Of a stretch of 64,000 nt of DNA, positions 24,191 through 35,992 are shown piece after piece. The notes under the pieces are model-generated. The model saw only the letters and a program-made list of their open reading frames with translations, had not been told where the DNA came from and searched no databases. Numbering within the stretch: position 1 is the first letter of the stretch; every line of letters starts with the position of its first letter. Location of the stretch: assembly GCA_019914945.1 (NCBI GenBank), contig CM034106.1, positions 12,214,501 through 12,278,500 of the forward strand, in the 5' to 3' direction. Position numbers and translations under genes: made by a program. Source of the stretch: Typha latifolia (taxonomy: Eukaryota > Streptophyta > Magnoliopsida > Poales > Typhaceae).

Positions 24191-26114
24191 ATTCCCTAGA
24201 AAGGCAACTATCAATCACAGAATAAATAATTTGCAAGGAATTAAATGAAGTCCAACTACTACTCTGCATGCAAATTCTGATTGCATTTCTCTACACTGAC
24301 CAAGAGACCTGCGGAGCACTTAATAAAGCCACGCATTCAATTTCATAAACTGTACTTAGTTGCAACTTTTGATGTTAACTCTTGCTGATTAACCTTCTAA
24401 TTACACCCGAGAGTTACCGGCATAAAATTTGCCGAATAAGATGTAATTTTTTTTTTATATATAATAGATTATGAGTTCATAAGCTAATCATAAACTAAAT
24501 TTTTACATGTAAATTTTAGAAGCAGAATGATTGTTGCCACTATTGGCAAGTTCTATCAGTGGAATAGTTGCTTAAAACACGAGGAGAATTAATCAATGAT
24601 TCACTTTCCTTTTATCTGAATGAGATTAAAAAGTTACAGAGGGAGATAGAGTCCTCGAACAACCAGAAGGAAAGAAGTTTCTTCTGGAGGACTAGTCCTT
24701 ACAAGCCAATAATTCAGGATGAGAGAGATATAATTTTTTCCTTCTTCTTAATGGATTTCCTCCTGGATTCTTTACTATATCTGGGACCCTGGAGTACACA
24801 ATGAGACAGAGAGAGTCTTCTTCACCCCTGGACTGTGGTGGGATTCTTTTGGTAGCTAGAACGAGCTCCAGGAATAAAAAGGTACATCACGAGGACAAGT
24901 GACATAACATCAAAAAAAAAACCCCAGCTTTCCATGGCTAAGTTATGGTGCAGCTTCGAGATTGGTCCAGTCTAATAACAAAGGAACTAGGCCTTTGATT
25001 AGCCTAATTAACATGGGAACCGACAAGGAGTATTGATAATTGACATAAAGGAAGAAGGTAGTCCCAGACACCAATAGCAATATCTTTCACTTTCTCAATA
25101 ATTACTATTCGGCCGTCATAAAATAGTTATGAATTATTTCTTTTATTGCTAAAGAGTCAAAACTAAATATGAGCTAAATAAACAACCAAACTCTATTTAG
25201 ATATTTATATTTCTTTAAATTGTAGCCAATATTTTTAAGTTATATGTGACAAAAGAGTTATTGGTCCAAACTAAATAAACTGTTGCACTATCGAACTGCT
25301 CATCTGAGTCACACTGCCAATTTTTATCAACATTAAGCTTAAAGTTAAATCCTACATCGGTGTAAATATATATTTGGTGCCCACTTGAGCTTTGATACTA
25401 AGTTAAATAATTAGTGGCCTCAAAAGTTTAACAAACCTGTGGTGTGGAAGAGAGCGTTGATGCGTGAAATTCATGCACCAAGGAAAAGAGTGAATTTTTT
25501 TACTCGAATTTAGCCAAATCGTACAACAAGAAATCGTCTGCATACCTATCACTATTTAATTAACTTTCCCATGAGCAATGCCATGATAATTTATTCGCCG
25601 TTGGAGTCGCTTTCTCTCTCCCCACCCCCCCCTTTTTATTCTCTCATTTTGTTCATTTTATATAAATCATGCATCGATCCATCAATTAATGCCTAGATTA
25701 AAGGAAGAAAAAATAAATAAAAAACGTGGAAGCCTAACTAAGCATGCAGTTCTCCAATCACCTCTCCCTAGGTGGTGAAGTTATTTTCTTCTTCTAAATC
25801 GAGTCTCTCTTGCATGTAATTTGAGGTAGTAAAGCACACTTAATTTAAAATTTAATTTTTTTTAAATGTACTAAATATAAGAGTAGTAAGTATAGTCAAA
25901 AGCTCTCTCCATGCATTATAATTATCTTTTGTCCACATGATAGCCAGTGACATAACTTAAGAGTAGTAAGTCTCATTTGTCGTGTATCACTTTGTCAAGA
26001 ATGGTTTCCTTGACTCGAGCTAATATTTATTCTTTTTTAATGAAGATAATTCACCGAGCTTGGCGGCCGAAATCAGAATACATGTGATTCATATTCATAT
26101 TCATATCATCATTC

Positions 26115-26115
<1 letters not shown>
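24191..26115. other. Gene-poor spacer
   Basis: AT-rich non-coding DNA. A repeat fragment (GATTATGAGTTCATAAGCTA) lies at about 24468. One 78-codon frame at 24568-24804 has no recognisable homology and no supporting context. Confidence 0.4.
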
Positions 26116-26146
<31 letters not shown>

Positions 26147-26218
26147 ACAATAATGTAAGCAGGATGCATTGTAATGCTTGGAATTATAAACCAAAAAAAA
26201 AAAAAAAAAAAAAAAAAA
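26116..26218. repeat. (TA)n microsatellite and 26-bp poly-A
   Basis: An AT dinucleotide tract at about 26116-26142 is followed by a run of 26 A at 26193-26218. The A run could be the tail of a retroposed sequence, but no source is recognisable upstream. Confidence 0.8.
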
Positions 26219-29200
26219 GGTGATAGTTTCCAAGTTGTTTGTGTCTCGTTCGACGCATTAATTGCGATCCTCAAAGAAAGGGTACTATAAATTATGAGAT
26301 GGTGACGTGGTAGTAAAAAGGACCACCCTGAGCAATAATTAGGTTGATCTACATATTATATATTGGACTTTGACAATTAGGGATTCCTTTTATGCTATAA
26401 ATCGAAAACTAAATGGTGTCAGTTAACTCAGGTGCTATTATTATTTAAATTTTGGAATACCCATATCTCTTAAATCAGTGGGTTTAGTTAGATACTTTCT
26501 TTGTATTTTGGGGTTTTCTTATTTTAATTATTTATTTATTGAGTGGTGAATAAAAAACTTAATTGTGATTATTTCTTTATTGTTGAGATGAGAAGGGAGA
26601 AGTCTGTTATATATTTAATACATCTTTTAAATTCTAGTATCTTTTTAAACATTTTAAATATATAAAGTAGTTGTGAATTACGTCTAATAACTATTAACTA
26701 TAAAAATAATTATTACGAATTACGAGAGTAATAACTAAAAATTATAAGAATAATTAGAAATAATGACTGCAAACTATAAAAAATAACGAGAGTAATAATT
26801 TCAAATGTAATTTTTCCTTTGGCATGAGGAAGAAGATATTTTTTTAAAAAAATGAATGCATAGTGGTTGCATGTCCAGATACATTTGACCGAGGTAGAAG
26901 AAGAGGATAATTTTATGATATTATAAAACAACATCGTATTTAATAGGGCTAATAAATCATTTGTATATTTCTCTTTTTTTCATAAGTGCCGATACTAATC
27001 TAGAAAAATAAAATTAAAATAACTTAGTAATAAATAAAATATAAAAAGAGTTGGACGGGTAAAAATAAAATATATTTTTCGTGCAAATCACCCATATGCA
27101 AAAGATGATACTTTTCCTTTGTTTTTTGACTAAGTAAATGTGAGAAATATGCATCAAAAGCATACAGGTATGTCATGAGAGTGAGTAAAAGAGGCATATG
27201 ATGAGCTTCTTTACAACAAAAAAGAAAAGTTAAGGCTGGTCATGGTAATAAGAATGGATGTGAAACTTTATCCTTTGCTTGTGATGACCTTCATCCAACT
27301 CCCTTTTGATGCTATTAGGTCTAAGTCAAGCAAAATGATTGCATCTTTCTCTTATTATCCCATCATCACTTTGTTCACTAAGGCCCTGGTAATCGAACTC
27401 ATTGTCAGTTGTCCCTTTCAATATGAATATATTCCTAAGGCCTACATATTGGTAAATTTACTCATGTCAAGGAAAAAGAAAAAGAAACAAAGAAGAGAAA
27501 AGTAGTCAAAACTTCTCTTCCTTGATACCAAAATATTCAAGGAAATTTTATATACTCTATCATGAGCCCATCATTGTTCTTATTAGAATTAACTCCACAA
27601 ATATTTTATATATACTATATCACTTTATCAAGTAGCCGCCCACTGCTTCGCATTCATATCTTTTAATTTGGGCATCAAACTTAGCTCTATATCTTGTACT
27701 TCTACCTTTCGTTTTGGTTGTTGGGAGATGATGGGCATCAAAATACCTTTTTCTTATAAACAAATAGATATATAATAATTTAGAACTCTAGGTTAATCAG
27801 TTTACCTCATCGTTAAACCAAATGACTAGGTTAATTAGTTTATTAAAAGCATCATAACTTCTCCCTTTTCTATAGTGAATGATCTCCTATGCAAGATGGC
27901 GATGCTAAGTATTTATTGCTCGTTAAATATATTATGTTTAAGATTCTTATGCATTGAAATATCTTTTTTTTTTTAATACTAGCAAAAGCATCACATATTT
28001 AGGGAAGACTTGACTGTGCTTAGTCTTTGGTCACATTCAAATGCCAATAATAATGTCATTCTTCTTGCACCTACCTCTGCTTCACTCCTCCATTTCAAAT
28101 AGAATAGTGTAGGACGATTACAATTTTACAAGCCATCATCAATTACCAAAAATATATTCTCTTATTTTGTCACACAAATTTTGGATTCAGTACTAGATAG
28201 GGACATGTCATAACTAAGCTTCACCAACCTTCATTTCCTACTATTATTATTATTATTATTTGACAGTAATTTTGCGGAAAATGAGTTACAGTTGAGTAAG
28301 ACTATATTTAAAAACAGAACTACGTGGTCACTTGTGAAACATTTGATAGCTTCTGTCTTAGAATTTATGAGCTAAATCTATTTCCTATTGTGAAATTAAC
28401 AAGAGGGGCAGATTTGTGGTCCCATAAATCTTTTAATGGCATTGATTTCTCTGGAGTGGCCCCCTTACGAAAATTGTACGACGTATCTACGTACATCATT
28501 ACTCCACTCAACCAAAATTGCAATTTGGGAGTTTTCTTTTGGTCAGCTCTGTCCCAATTTGCACTATGAGTGTAAGAAGATCACAGGAGCCAGTCTGTGT
28601 AGGGAGAGGTCAACGTGTTTGATGTTATGCTCCACTCGCCCGTTTAGAGGATTTATAAAAAATAAAAATAAAAAAAACTTTCACTTCGTTTTTTCGTTAA
28701 TCATACAAATATAATTAATATTGTTTTCCTATCAGTCTCAGAAAAGAATGACAGGCACTTCAGAGTATACTAACTTAATGAGCATGTTTAGACTATTTGT
28801 AGACTGTTTGCTTATCACAAAGTCCAAAAATAGAGTTGGAACCAGAGTAACTCCATAATACAATGCATGAAATAGTTTATTATACATGCACATTCTACTA
28901 TGAGAATAAGACAAATTTCTTCATCTAATCAAGTCCAGAAGATGATGTATGCAAATAAAAGTGACAATCATCTTACTTTGAAGTAATTAAGGAGTAAAAA
29001 GAAAAAGAGGAAGAAAAACCAATCTCCCTGGATTTAATTTGGTTTAATTTCAATATAAAACAAAGCTTGCAACCAAAACTATCACACGCTAATATGTAAT
29101 ACAACATATATGACAGTAGACATCATGTGTGTCTGAAGAGAGTATTGGAGAGGTTACGAGGTCTTTGTTTGCAAAGAGCCCCGTGATAGAGAAAACATAA

Positions 29201-29307
29201 CAAAAGCTTTGGAAGTTTCTGCACTGCAACCTCCCCACCTCCAAATTCCAAACTCCAATTACTCACTTTGATGCCATGGAGGCCCATAGACCTCGTGCGT
29301 TAATGAA
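26219..29307. other. Gene-poor spacer and 3' flank of the ERF gene
   Basis: AT-rich DNA without recognisable genes. An (ATT)n tract lies at about 28240-28260. The last 150-200 bp are probably the 3' untranslated region of the minus-strand ERF gene. Confidence 0.4.
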
Positions 29308-29940
29308 CTACTCCCATAAGAACGGCTCCTCCAGCCGGAACAATTCGACGCAGTCCTCCGCCGCCGCAGGCACCCACAGCGGCGAAGAATAACAGAACCC
29401 ATCTCTCAAATCGAGTAACAAATCCGGCAGATCGAAGAGCGCGTCGTCGTCGCTGCTCGACGGCGTCGTCGGGGAGTTGGACGTGGTCGGCTCGGCATTT
29501 TTATGAACAGATGGCGCGCATTCGCCGAAATTCGCCGCGGCGGCGAGGGCGGCGGCAGCTTGGACGTCCTTCGGGGAGTCGGTGGCGGGGCGGGGTAGAT
29601 TGGGGGCTAATTCCGGGAAATTGAGATAAGCATTCGGTCCCTTGATGGCCAGCGCCGCCACGTCGTGTGCTCGCGCAGCCATTTCCGCCGTCGGGAACGT
29701 CCCCAGCCAAATCCGCGACTTCTTCCTGGGCTCGCGGATCTCGGATACCCACTTTCCCCAGCTCCGCATCCGGACGCCACGGAAGACCGGGTGCTTCCCG
29801 TCCTTGCTCCGCTTCTTAGTCTCCCCGTTATCAGATCCGGATTCTCTCTTGGTCAAGGTCTTCTTGGAGGGGGAGGAAGAAGAGGAGGAGGAGAAGGAGG
29901 AGGAGGAGGAGGAGGAAGAGGTGGTTGGTTCTTCTTCCAT
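29308..29940 (-). CDS. DREB-type AP2/ERF transcription factor (TINY/ERF03x group)
   Basis: This intronless gene encodes 210 residues. The open frame extends further 5' (to 30024) but the first ATG is at 29940, giving [10 protein letters not shown]; the upstream codons contain no ATG. A serine-rich N-terminus (8-24) and a basic stretch (KKRSKDGKH, 42-50) precede one AP2 domain at about 53-110 ([43 protein letters not shown]). [21 protein letters not shown] block follows, a mark of the TINY/DREB A-4 group. The acidic tail has [11 protein letters not shown] and ends with FLWE, likely activation motifs. Valine in WVSEIREP fits DREB-type recognition of DRE/CRT (A/GCCGAC) elements. The factor is nuclear and probably stress- or hormone-responsive. 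A polyserine (GGA/GAA on the plus strand) repeat lies in the 5' coding part. Confidence 0.92.
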   Translation of the reverse strand: MEEEPTTSSSSSSSSFSSSSSSSPSKKTLTKRESGSDNGETKKRSKDGKHPVFRGVRMRSWGKWVSEIREPRKKSRIWLGTFPTAEMAARAHDVAALAIKGPNAYLNFPELAPNLPRPATDSPKDVQAAAALAAAANFGECAPSVHKNAEPTTSNSPTTPSSSDDDALFDLPDLLLDLRDGFCYSSPLWVPAAAEDCVELFRLEEPFLWE

Positions 29941-31668
29941 TGGGTGGTGGTGGATTTTGCGAGGAGAGGAGAATGTGAAGTGGTTGTAGAAATGGTGATG
30001 TGGTGGGTTTTTATGAATGCCCAATGAGAGTAGAAAGGAAAAGGAGGAAGGTATAAAAGGGATGGGCCCATGCAGAAAGGGAAGGCACAGTGGAGCTATT
30101 ACTCAAGGCTGTCCTAGAAGGCTTCTCAGTGACACAACCATAAGCTTCTTCTTCTTTTTCTCTTCTTCTCTTTTTTCCCCTGCTGGCCTCTTCCTATAAC
30201 TAGACTCGTCCTTTGTCATCAAGCTTAGGCTAAAAAATTAACAATAATTAAGCCTATATATTTGGGCTTGAGGAAATATATTTAACCACTTTATAAGAAT
30301 ATGAATCGTACATGCTATACTATTACGTGTTATAATTTATTACTGAGTTAAATACATTTTACTGTACTATAGTTTGGACAAAAAAAAATGTTCTACCCTG
30401 TAAACTTTTATTTGGTGACACAAACAAACGTGATAACATTATAACTTAATATGGATGGAGAGAAAAGTTCGTGAGATAGAGTGATTTTATTTATTTTAAT
30501 CAATTTTAGTATAAGAAAGACAAATCTGAGCTTAAAATAAGTTATCCCTGGCTTACCCTAGCTTGCCTAGAACTCAATCAGTAATTTCTAAGTCAAATAA
30601 GCGAATCCAATTGGCTTATCTTTAATATCCAACATTTCTTCAATTTGCATCACGTCTTGTGTTTTTATTAGGAAAAAGCAACGCGAAATTGAGATCAGAC
30701 AAAGACTCTTGAGTACCTCTCGCATGTGTCTACTATGCCAGCCATTGATTGAATGAATCTCGTGAATAACGAGTCTAAATAATCGCAGCTCGCTCGGCCC
30801 ATAAGATCGCTCAAGAAACTAACTTGTGTGCTGCTGAATTTCTTTAATACGAATGCAGCCAACGTGAGGCCATGGTGGTTAGATTCTAAGTGTAGTCCAG
30901 TGGAAGGCGAGGCAGTTTTAAATGAGGGGAGGAGACTGTTGAATCCGTCTTATTTAGTGTTCTTTAAAAACAAAACGCGTCCTGGATCCAATGTGGCATA
31001 TTTAAGTGCACCTCTGTATCCACCTACGCTGTCTTGCAAATAACCGGAGGAGAAAGATGCTCTGAAAACCTCACATGTATAAAAAGGAATACAGTATGAG
31101 GAGTTTGTGAGAAAGAAGGTAAAGCACATTGCTAACCTACAAGTTGACACAAAAGGAGTACTCCCCAAGTTACCAAGTAGTTGCTTAGCTGTATCTGCAA
31201 AAGGAGGGCAATCTACACTTCCATCAGGTACGCTACTTTGCATGGATTATTCCCTGAATAAATTGGAGAAATGATCATGTCAGCAAAAGCTAGGAAAAAT
31301 AATAAATGAGTATTCTTGGAAATTGCAATATCCAAGATGGCAGCCTTGATGCATCTCTTCGCCAATAGGCAATCAGTTTTAGTTGGAAGGTCCAACATAC
31401 CGTGAGAATTAACAACTTCGATAGGTAGGTATCTGAAACAGCACTTTGATGGCTTACAATCATCTTTGCTTCTGACAATGTAATCTTATTTGTAGTCTGA
31501 GCCTGAATTATTAGGGGAGGCATCAGATTCCACATTTGGCAGTCACACAAATGTACAACACTGATGATGTCAATGCCAAGCCCACCAAATAAATTGCCAC
31601 CAGGGCTCTTCCCTGGGCTGCTAACTTAACAAAGTAGAGAACTTCAACAGAATTAAACTGTTATGCAG
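29941..31668. other. Spacer upstream of the ERF gene
   Basis: The proximal part is the ERF leader and promoter. The rest is AT-rich. Short minus-strand frames near 30950-31550 show no recognisable protein. I see no supported gene. Confidence 0.4.
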
Positions 31669-32181
31669 ACTAATTTCTACATGCATGTACAAATCAGATT
31701 AAGTTGAAAAGAGGTTGTGCTCATTGCTGAACAAGGCAATGATACTTTTAATTTCTCAGTCAAAATCTGATCCAATATTGTAGACAAAGCAACTGCTACA
31801 TTTGGCTAATAATTTTTCAATCAAGTCCAAATAAAGTTGCAGTCCTCAAGTAACTTTTGGCAATGACAGGCTTGAGATGACATGTAATTGTTCTCAATAA
31901 TGACAAAAGAATGTAAAAATAATTCTAATGTTGAGATTGAGCTTCCTATATCAGTCTCGCTTATAAGATAATGCAGAAAAGAGCAATATAGTTAAAGATG
32001 TGTTGACATAGCGGTCGTTCTTGAGATTGATGTGATTTGCCTTCTACATAGGGCATGCCCTGGTTCAACTCCCCCTAGTGCCTCACAAAGAAAAGTCATT
32101 TATAACTGTTACACTGAAAATATGCTTTTTGAGTTGCAGGTTTGGCACCCGGAGCTGACTTTAGGGATTGATGAAGATGCA
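31669..32181 (+). repeat. About 520-bp tandem repeat, copy 1
   Basis: This copy runs from CTAATTTCTACATGCATG to GACTTTAGGGATTGATGAAG. It matches the next copy over most of its length with scattered substitutions and small indels. It includes a tRNA-like A box (TGACATAGCGG, 32004-32014) and B box (GGTTCAACTCC, 32062-32072). Confidence 0.8.
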
Positions 32182-32191
32182 GTTCTCATTG

Positions 32192-32662
32192 CTGATTTCT
32201 AAATGCATATGCAAATCAGATTAAGTTGAAAAGAGATTGCGCTCATCGCTGAACAAGGCAATGAGAGGTTTAATTTCTCAGTATAAATCTGACCTAATAT
32301 ACACAAACCAACTGCTAGATTCAGCTAATAACTTTTTGATCAAGTCTAAATAAAGTTGCAGTCCTCAAGTAACAATTGGTAATGACAGCTCTGAGATGAC
32401 TATGTTGTTCTTAACAATGACAAAAGAATGTAAAATAATTCTAAAGTTGAGATTGAGCTTTCTAAATCAGTCTCACTGATAAGATAATGCAGAAAAGAGC
32501 ATTATAGTTAAAGATGTGTTGGCATAGTGATCGCTCTCAAGATTGATGTGATTTGCCTTCTATATGGGGTATGCCCTGGTTCAACTCCCCCCTAGTGCCT
32601 TATGAAGAAAAGTCATTTATAATTGTTACAAGGAGACTTTACAGATTGATGAAGATGTATGT
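32192..32662 (+). repeat. About 520-bp tandem repeat, copy 2
   Basis: Second copy, offset 516-522 bp from the first, with about 40 bp missing near its 3' end. Its A-like box is TGGCATAGTGA (32520-32530) and its B box GGTTCAACTCC (32578-32588), at the same 58-bp spacing as in copy 1. Confidence 0.8.
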
Positions 32663-33539
32663 GTCCTCGTGATTTCATAGCAGAATCATTGGTGCAAGTG
32701 TGCCTACAATGTGGCCTACATCTGGCCACATATTCTACATATTTGTGGCAACGACAGTGCATTACAGAAACCAAGCTTATTTTTGGCCCATTAATTTTTA
32801 TATGGACAGGCCATCTCATGCCAAGACCAAGGTATATAGAAGGGCTTCACCAAACCTTGCAGCCTGGGACCTTCATGCCCGTATAACTATATACTTCATG
32901 TGGGAGTTGCTTTCTCCCATTCGTTTCTTTATCATAGATAAAACTTCAACATCCAGCCCAATATAATAATAGTGAGTAATTTTCATCAATAAAAGTACTC
33001 AAGACTTTTTTATTTTCTAATAAAAATGATAGTAGTTAGAAATTTGATGAAAATGAATTTATTTTTAGTCATGACTTTACTTCGGTACCCAGCCCAAAAC
33101 TTGTCTGCATCTTGTAGTGAGTGAGACATATTCATCAAAGTCTATAAAAGGATTTATTCCTTTCTATGTCCATTTCTATGCTACTCGTATTTTACGCACA
33201 AAAAGAATACATTGTGAAGTGCTCACACTTCCTCTCTAAAATCTTGTGCATAGCAAGTATGTGCATAGGATCTGTCTATCTATCTGTAACACGTGTGTTC
33301 AAATATTACAGCAGAAGAAGACTTATATAGTGATGCTCATAAGGGCCATGTAAAATACTATTTTCAAACATAACATTTAAAAGAATTCAAAAGTTGGATA
33401 AAATCAGCAGGCCTATGATAATCAAGAAGAGAACCGAAAACTTAGGCATCTATGGTGAGAATGAAATAAGTTGACCTTGTGCTTAACTAGACCTCATACC
33501 TCAAGGCAATGTTGTACTTATCCCTGGCACACTGTACCC

Positions 33540-34368
33540 TCAAAGCAGCAGCTCGTCCACATAATCAGCATACATTTCTGCTAGTGCCTCTATTTCTGCT
33601 TTTATCTTATCCCCTGACCAAGAGGGCAAAATGACAAGAGAGAGCACTCTTGATTCAGGGACTTGGTGCCGCATTGATGTATATACAGCTCGTCCAGGAT
33701 TGTTCATCTTGGTGAATGTCTCATCATTGATTGCCTTATATTGACCTAATTGGAGAATGCCAACTATTTTAAATTGGGAAATAAGGTTAGTTCTATTATA
33801 CTGCATCCAAACTATAATCAGCAAAGTGAATGCACTCAGGATTCGGACAAGAGGAACCGTACCAGAATAAGTGACCTCCCCAGGATGGCTTCATTAAAAG
33901 CTGTCTGCCATCAAGATGTGTCAAAGCAGACAGGAAGATGCACAGAACACTGGTCAGTTTTGCAGTCACTGTAAGTCGTGAGAGTATGTTCTACAAAAGG
34001 ATTATCATAATTCCTCTTAACGGTGAATGATCCTTAGTCTTTATGATGTTCCTGTTACTGTGTCGTGTGTGGCAATGTTAGTATATCAGAGTCAGGAAAA
34101 GAAAAAATAAGATGTTCTGCTAACAAACAACAAAAGACCCTAACAACTCAATAGGCAAGAAATTTACCACAAAGAGCAAAATAATAAGACAAATAAGAAC
34201 ATGGGATATAAGTTTAAGCAGTCAAATTGCACTCAGGTCTCAAGATATCTAAAATGAACCAGAGGCAAAGAAATGTCAACAAATTCACTCACAGCCTCTC
34301 GGCTTCTCCTTGGGATACAATTTCTCACTGTGGTGCTTTCTGTTCTCAGTATCCACTTCCAACCTCAT
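33540..34368 (-). CDS. Putative small spliced gene, unknown product (99 aa)
   Basis: I do not recognise this gene. Joining 34293-34368 to 33540-33763 (donor GTGAGT, acceptor AATAG) keeps the frame and gives 99 residues: MRLEVDTENRKHHSEKLYP at the start, then GILQLGQYKAINDETFTK, MNNPGRAVYTSMRHQVPESR, VLSLVILPSW, and an acidic helical tail (AEIEALAEMYADYVDELLL). No signal peptide or membrane span is evident. A likely non-coding first exon ends at a strong donor (AG|GTAAGTTG) at 35411, in GC-rich sequence typical of a plant leader. An out-of-frame ATG precedes the chosen start by a few bases. It could also be a non-coding RNA or a piece of a larger gene. Confidence 0.3.
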
Positions 34369-35410
34369 CTACCATCTTTGTCCAATCTGCAACTTTCTGT
34401 AATTAAACATGTAACTCGTCTCACCTTGTTAAGTTTTGTATCTTAGAAAGACCATTATAAGCTGTTAACAAGCACATCACAAAGCTTATGGATGATGTTA
34501 ATGTGACAACATGTAGAATAGTGGAAGCAAGCAAATTTCCTGGACTCTAGAACATGATAGTACTTATTTGACACAAATCTCTCCATTAGATAGAGATGAG
34601 TAGTGGAAAAGGATCCACACATAGCTTAGCCCCAAATAGTGCAGCACCAAATGCTTGGTGGTGGTTGATGTTAGTACTGTTATCATGGTGTAATCTTCTT
34701 GCCATATTGAAAAAGTTTCACTTTATAGCCCTCATGCTACCAAATGCATAATCTTTTATTTGCATGGATAATACCTGCTTTACATTACGTCCTCATAGGA
34801 AGTTGCATTTGCTGAACATAAAACAGAGTACGTAAGAGAAGTGACGCAATAACTATGACATACGCCAAACTTAAAAATCTACAAAGATTATATTTTGAAA
34901 CCAAAGGAAGGAGGAGTCTTTTGACTCGAAAAAAAGGGCGTGCTCTTTGCACTTTTGGAACATAACTTTTCTTGACGTTGACAGCCACAACGTATCACAT
35001 TGTTTTGATCCATATCATGGGCTTAATCGAGCTCGATCACATCAACAAAATGGCAAAGAAGAAATACTCAATCAACATACATATTGACTAATTCTGTCTT
35101 CCAAAAACCGACCAATCTTACCATAAAATCTGTCTTTGATGGATAAGATGGTGCTCTGAGATCAAACTCACGATGAGAAATAGCTCTAGAATGCGGAAGA
35201 AAAAAGAGAGGAGAAAACCTCATTAAAAAACAATAAGAATCGCCTGATCAAGAAATCAAGAAGCAAAAACTAAATCAAAATCCTAGCTCCTGTTCCCAGA
35301 TCAGTTTGATCGACAAGATTCACGAAAAGGATACATTCGGAAGAATTAATTAGAAATAAGTCCAAAATCTTGGAAGTGATAGCGAGATCATTAAATCGAT
35401 GACAACTTAC

Positions 35411-35525
35411 CTCAAAGGAGATCGAGACAAACAAAACCTGATGAAATCACGGAGAAAAATCGAAGCGACGGAGGCGGCGGATGTCGACGAAGGCCGGGGA
35501 GCCCTCTTTTCTTCGCACCTGAAAG
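35411..35525 (-). other. Probable 5' untranslated exon of the small unknown gene
   Basis: On the minus strand a GC-rich block without any ATG ends in the donor AG|GTAAGTTGTC. It sits head to head with the biotin gene start at 35993, leaving about 470 bp for two promoters. The transcript link to 34368 is inferred from strand and splice sites only. Confidence 0.35.
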
Positions 35526-35992
35526 CGTGAGGGTATTTTTTTCTCTCTTCCTTTTTTTTTAAAGGGAATTGTTCACCTTGCACCCTGCATTTTGTGCAAG
35601 GATTGAATAGTAAATAAATATGTAGTAGGGTTTTCATAATAAAACAAAGCTTAGGGTGTCTTTTGTGAACTCTCTAGATTAAAAAATATAATCCTCGTCA
35701 AATGGGAATATCCGGATTCCCGAGCCAATAGGAAGTCTCGCCGGTTTAGTATTCCTACTACTAGTCTTAATTGGAATTATGTTAGATAGTCGCGGCGTTT
35801 GTTTGACAGCAAAGGTGATATCTCTTTCAACCAAGATTGGGGAACCGGATAAAAGATTCTTCGGTGGTACTTTGAGATTCTAATCTCACTCGCTTCCAAG
35901 TTCCAAGGAGAGATATCGATTATTTTTTCTGGTTCACATAAACTATCAACTACTTCCTCTCTCGTTCGGTCGTTCCTCACTTGTTTGCGGAA
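35526..35992. promoter_or_regulatory. Probable shared promoter, unknown gene and KAPA synthase
   Basis: This is non-coding sequence between two divergent leaders. No clear TATA element can be assigned on either side. Confidence 0.3.

Noticed and set aside
29941..30024. 28-residue N-terminal extension of the ERF protein
   Set aside because: The extended frame contains no ATG; the first ATG is at 29940.
30950..31550. Overlapping minus-strand frames of 61-97 codons as a gene
   Set aside because: No recognisable motif, no consistent splice joining and no conserved neighbour.
32004..32072. A functional tRNA gene
   Set aside because: A and B box matches exist but no cloverleaf can be folded by eye; treated as a SINE-like repeat instead.
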